Origin: Phytophthora sp. 'mugwort'
Taxonomy: Eukaryota > Oomycota > Peronosporomycetes > Peronosporales > Peronosporaceae
Assembly (NCBI GenBank): GCA_033558025.1
Contig: JAUCEF010000007.1
Location: forward strand, 8,556,001 to 8,620,000
Length of the DNA: 64,000 nt
Reading direction: 5' to 3'
The notes under the pieces: model-generated
Seen by the model: only the letters and a program-made list of their open reading frames with translations
What the model was told of the DNA's origin: nothing
Databases searched by the model: none
Translations under genes and position numbers: made by a program
In this document: positions 62,653 to 64,000 of the stretch, piece by piece
How the letters are laid out: every line of letters begins with the position of its first letter
How positions within the stretch are numbered: position 1 is the stretch's first letter

Positions 62653-64000
62653 ACAGTTCTTCAAAGAGGGTCGACTTTACAGGCGTTGCTACCGTGGACG
62701 GCCTAGTTGCATTATTTTCATTTGCCTTAATACATTCTACGCATTTAGGCTCATTTTGAGTGTTTAAACGCAGGAGTTATGCATAGTTTGATTGTGATCG
62801 CTGTGATAGCTTCACTCAGTGGAGTTATCACAAACTGACATTCGAAAAAAAACTCGTTAAAATAGAAACCGCACTGTGAGGTTTCGTTACTTATGTGATT
62901 CATTCGGATCGCTTTCGCCGTTGGACCTGAGTATCGTCTCTATACAACGTAAACCTGCGGCAAGCGGTGCTGTCGAGCATTGAAAGCTGGAAACAATATG
63001 TCTACACGTACTGGAACGCTTGGCTAGCTGTACATGTTACATCTGCTAGGGTAATGCAAAGTGTATATCATAGCTGTTGTAGCCCCCTTGAGCCAATTTC
63101 CACTACTACTCGCTGAAAGTAGTCTACTACTTCTAATAACAAGCCTATTACATCACCACAGACAACTCATTATCCCTTGCCACGCTCCGGGATGTAAGTC
63201 CACTTCATAGTATTAGAGCATGCTTGTTCCCAATAGGCTACTGCGGATGAGAGGATTTTGTTGTATTACTTGCCCGCACGTTTATATTAATACGCTGCTC
63301 TCAAATTCATCGCGCTTACAACCATGGAGCCACCCATGTTGTATCATTGAAGCCTGCAACGAATAGATTACATGTACAGGCATTAATTAGTACGGAAGCG
63401 TTACCGTGCTGGGTTTCAAGGGGACGATGATCCGGTGGTTCTCATTTACAGCGGAGTGTGTCACAAGAGTTAGGAGCCTCTATTGGCGTCAGAGGATAAC
63501 AGGGATAACAGACGATGATGCGCATCGTCATCATTGTTGGTGATTGTTCATGACCAATTCATCTATTTTAGCATTCGCCTCAATATAATACGAACATAAT
63601 ACTTGCTACATGTACAGCGCAAAAAGAACCTCGCACTTCTAGCTCGTTCTTGAGGCCACTCGCCAACCTGTGCGACGCGAAGCCACATTTCAGGTTTTGC
63701 AGTCTAGGGCAAAGGGGACAAAACCTTGATTTCTGATTGGTGCCATTCCCAAATAAACCAAGAGAGTGGTCTTATCTACCAGCTGTGCAGTACTATCGTT
63801 CCATGTGATAGTGAGTTTTAAGGCTGATGTCTACAGTATTGATCTCTCTGTAGACCCACATGGTCTATCGATTTCTCAGTTGAGGTTTAGGGTGAACTCG
63901 GCTCACGCAATCTAACGTTGTCGGCAGATCACGTGTTAAAGCCCAGCTGGTAACGTCCTGGCAGGGAGAGGCTGGAGTTATCCTTCCTCATTCTTCTGTC
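62653..64000. other. Gene-free right edge of window
   Basis: No frame over 60 codons looks real. Minor features are a GGATAACAG direct repeat at about 63497-63515 and a GATGCGCATC palindrome at about 63525. Confidence 0.5.

Noticed and set aside
63497..63515. GGATAACAG repeat as a homing endonuclease site
   Set aside because: Only part of a known site is present and no intron or endonuclease gene accompanies it; treated as a short direct repeat.
1..64000. tRNA, rRNA, RxLR or CRN effector genes
   Set aside because: Looked for characteristic T-loop words, rRNA cores, signal peptide plus RxLR-EER and LFLAK-type motifs by eye; none was convincing.

Overview
The window looks like nuclear DNA of an oomycete, most likely Phytophthora or a close relative. 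The evidence is intron-poor genes with short GT-AG introns (about 60-90 nt), protein families typical of oomycetes (a seven-helix receptor-like protein fused to a nucleotide cyclase, full-size PDR transporters, a coiled-coil plus START-like family in several copies), an oomycete-type initiator upstream of one transporter, and many degraded transposons of several classes. No rRNA, tRNA or CRISPR array was recognised, and no RxLR or CRN effector was found. The species assignment is inference.

Layout. 0.5-4.1 kb: a spliced UBE2J-type ubiquitin-conjugating enzyme (+) converges on a five-exon mitochondrial GatB (-). 4.2-7.1 kb: alpha/beta hydrolase group 1 (two intact genes, one internally deleted pseudogene, one 45-bp relic). 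7.5-19.7 kb: a transposon graveyard with a truncated Copia, a truncated Gypsy, a probable PIF/Harbinger element between 42-bp inverted ends, and a 5'-truncated LINE between 17-bp direct repeats. 20.9-26.6 kb: three minus-strand genes in tandem: an Anp1/Mnn9-type mannosyltransferase, a kinesin with a C-terminal membrane segment, and a 7TM-cyclase fusion. 26.9-29.7 kb: a 33-bp tandem repeat, a dense set of perfect hairpins and a hAT relic. 31.2-35.2 kb: telomerase reverse transcriptase (TERT), assembled here as nine exons. 35.3-37.6 kb: hydrolase group 2 (two genes). 38.7-42.8 and 58.5-62.7 kb: two PDR/ABCG transporters whose nucleotide-binding domains are nearly identical in DNA while their membrane domains have diverged. 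43.7-47.4 kb: two tail-to-tail Tc1/mariner-like elements. The second sits in one unit of a palindrome-containing tandem repeat, and the neighbouring unit shows the empty site. 47.8-57.6 kb: four genes and one pseudogene of the coiled-coil/START-like family surround a mitochondrial Mn superoxide dismutase. 62.7-64.0 kb: no gene recognised.

Exon boundaries were placed by reading frame, GT/AG sites and similarity between paralogues or to families recalled from memory. No alignment or database search was run. Several long frames open at GTG or TTG; eukaryotic ATG starts were chosen instead and this is stated for each gene.
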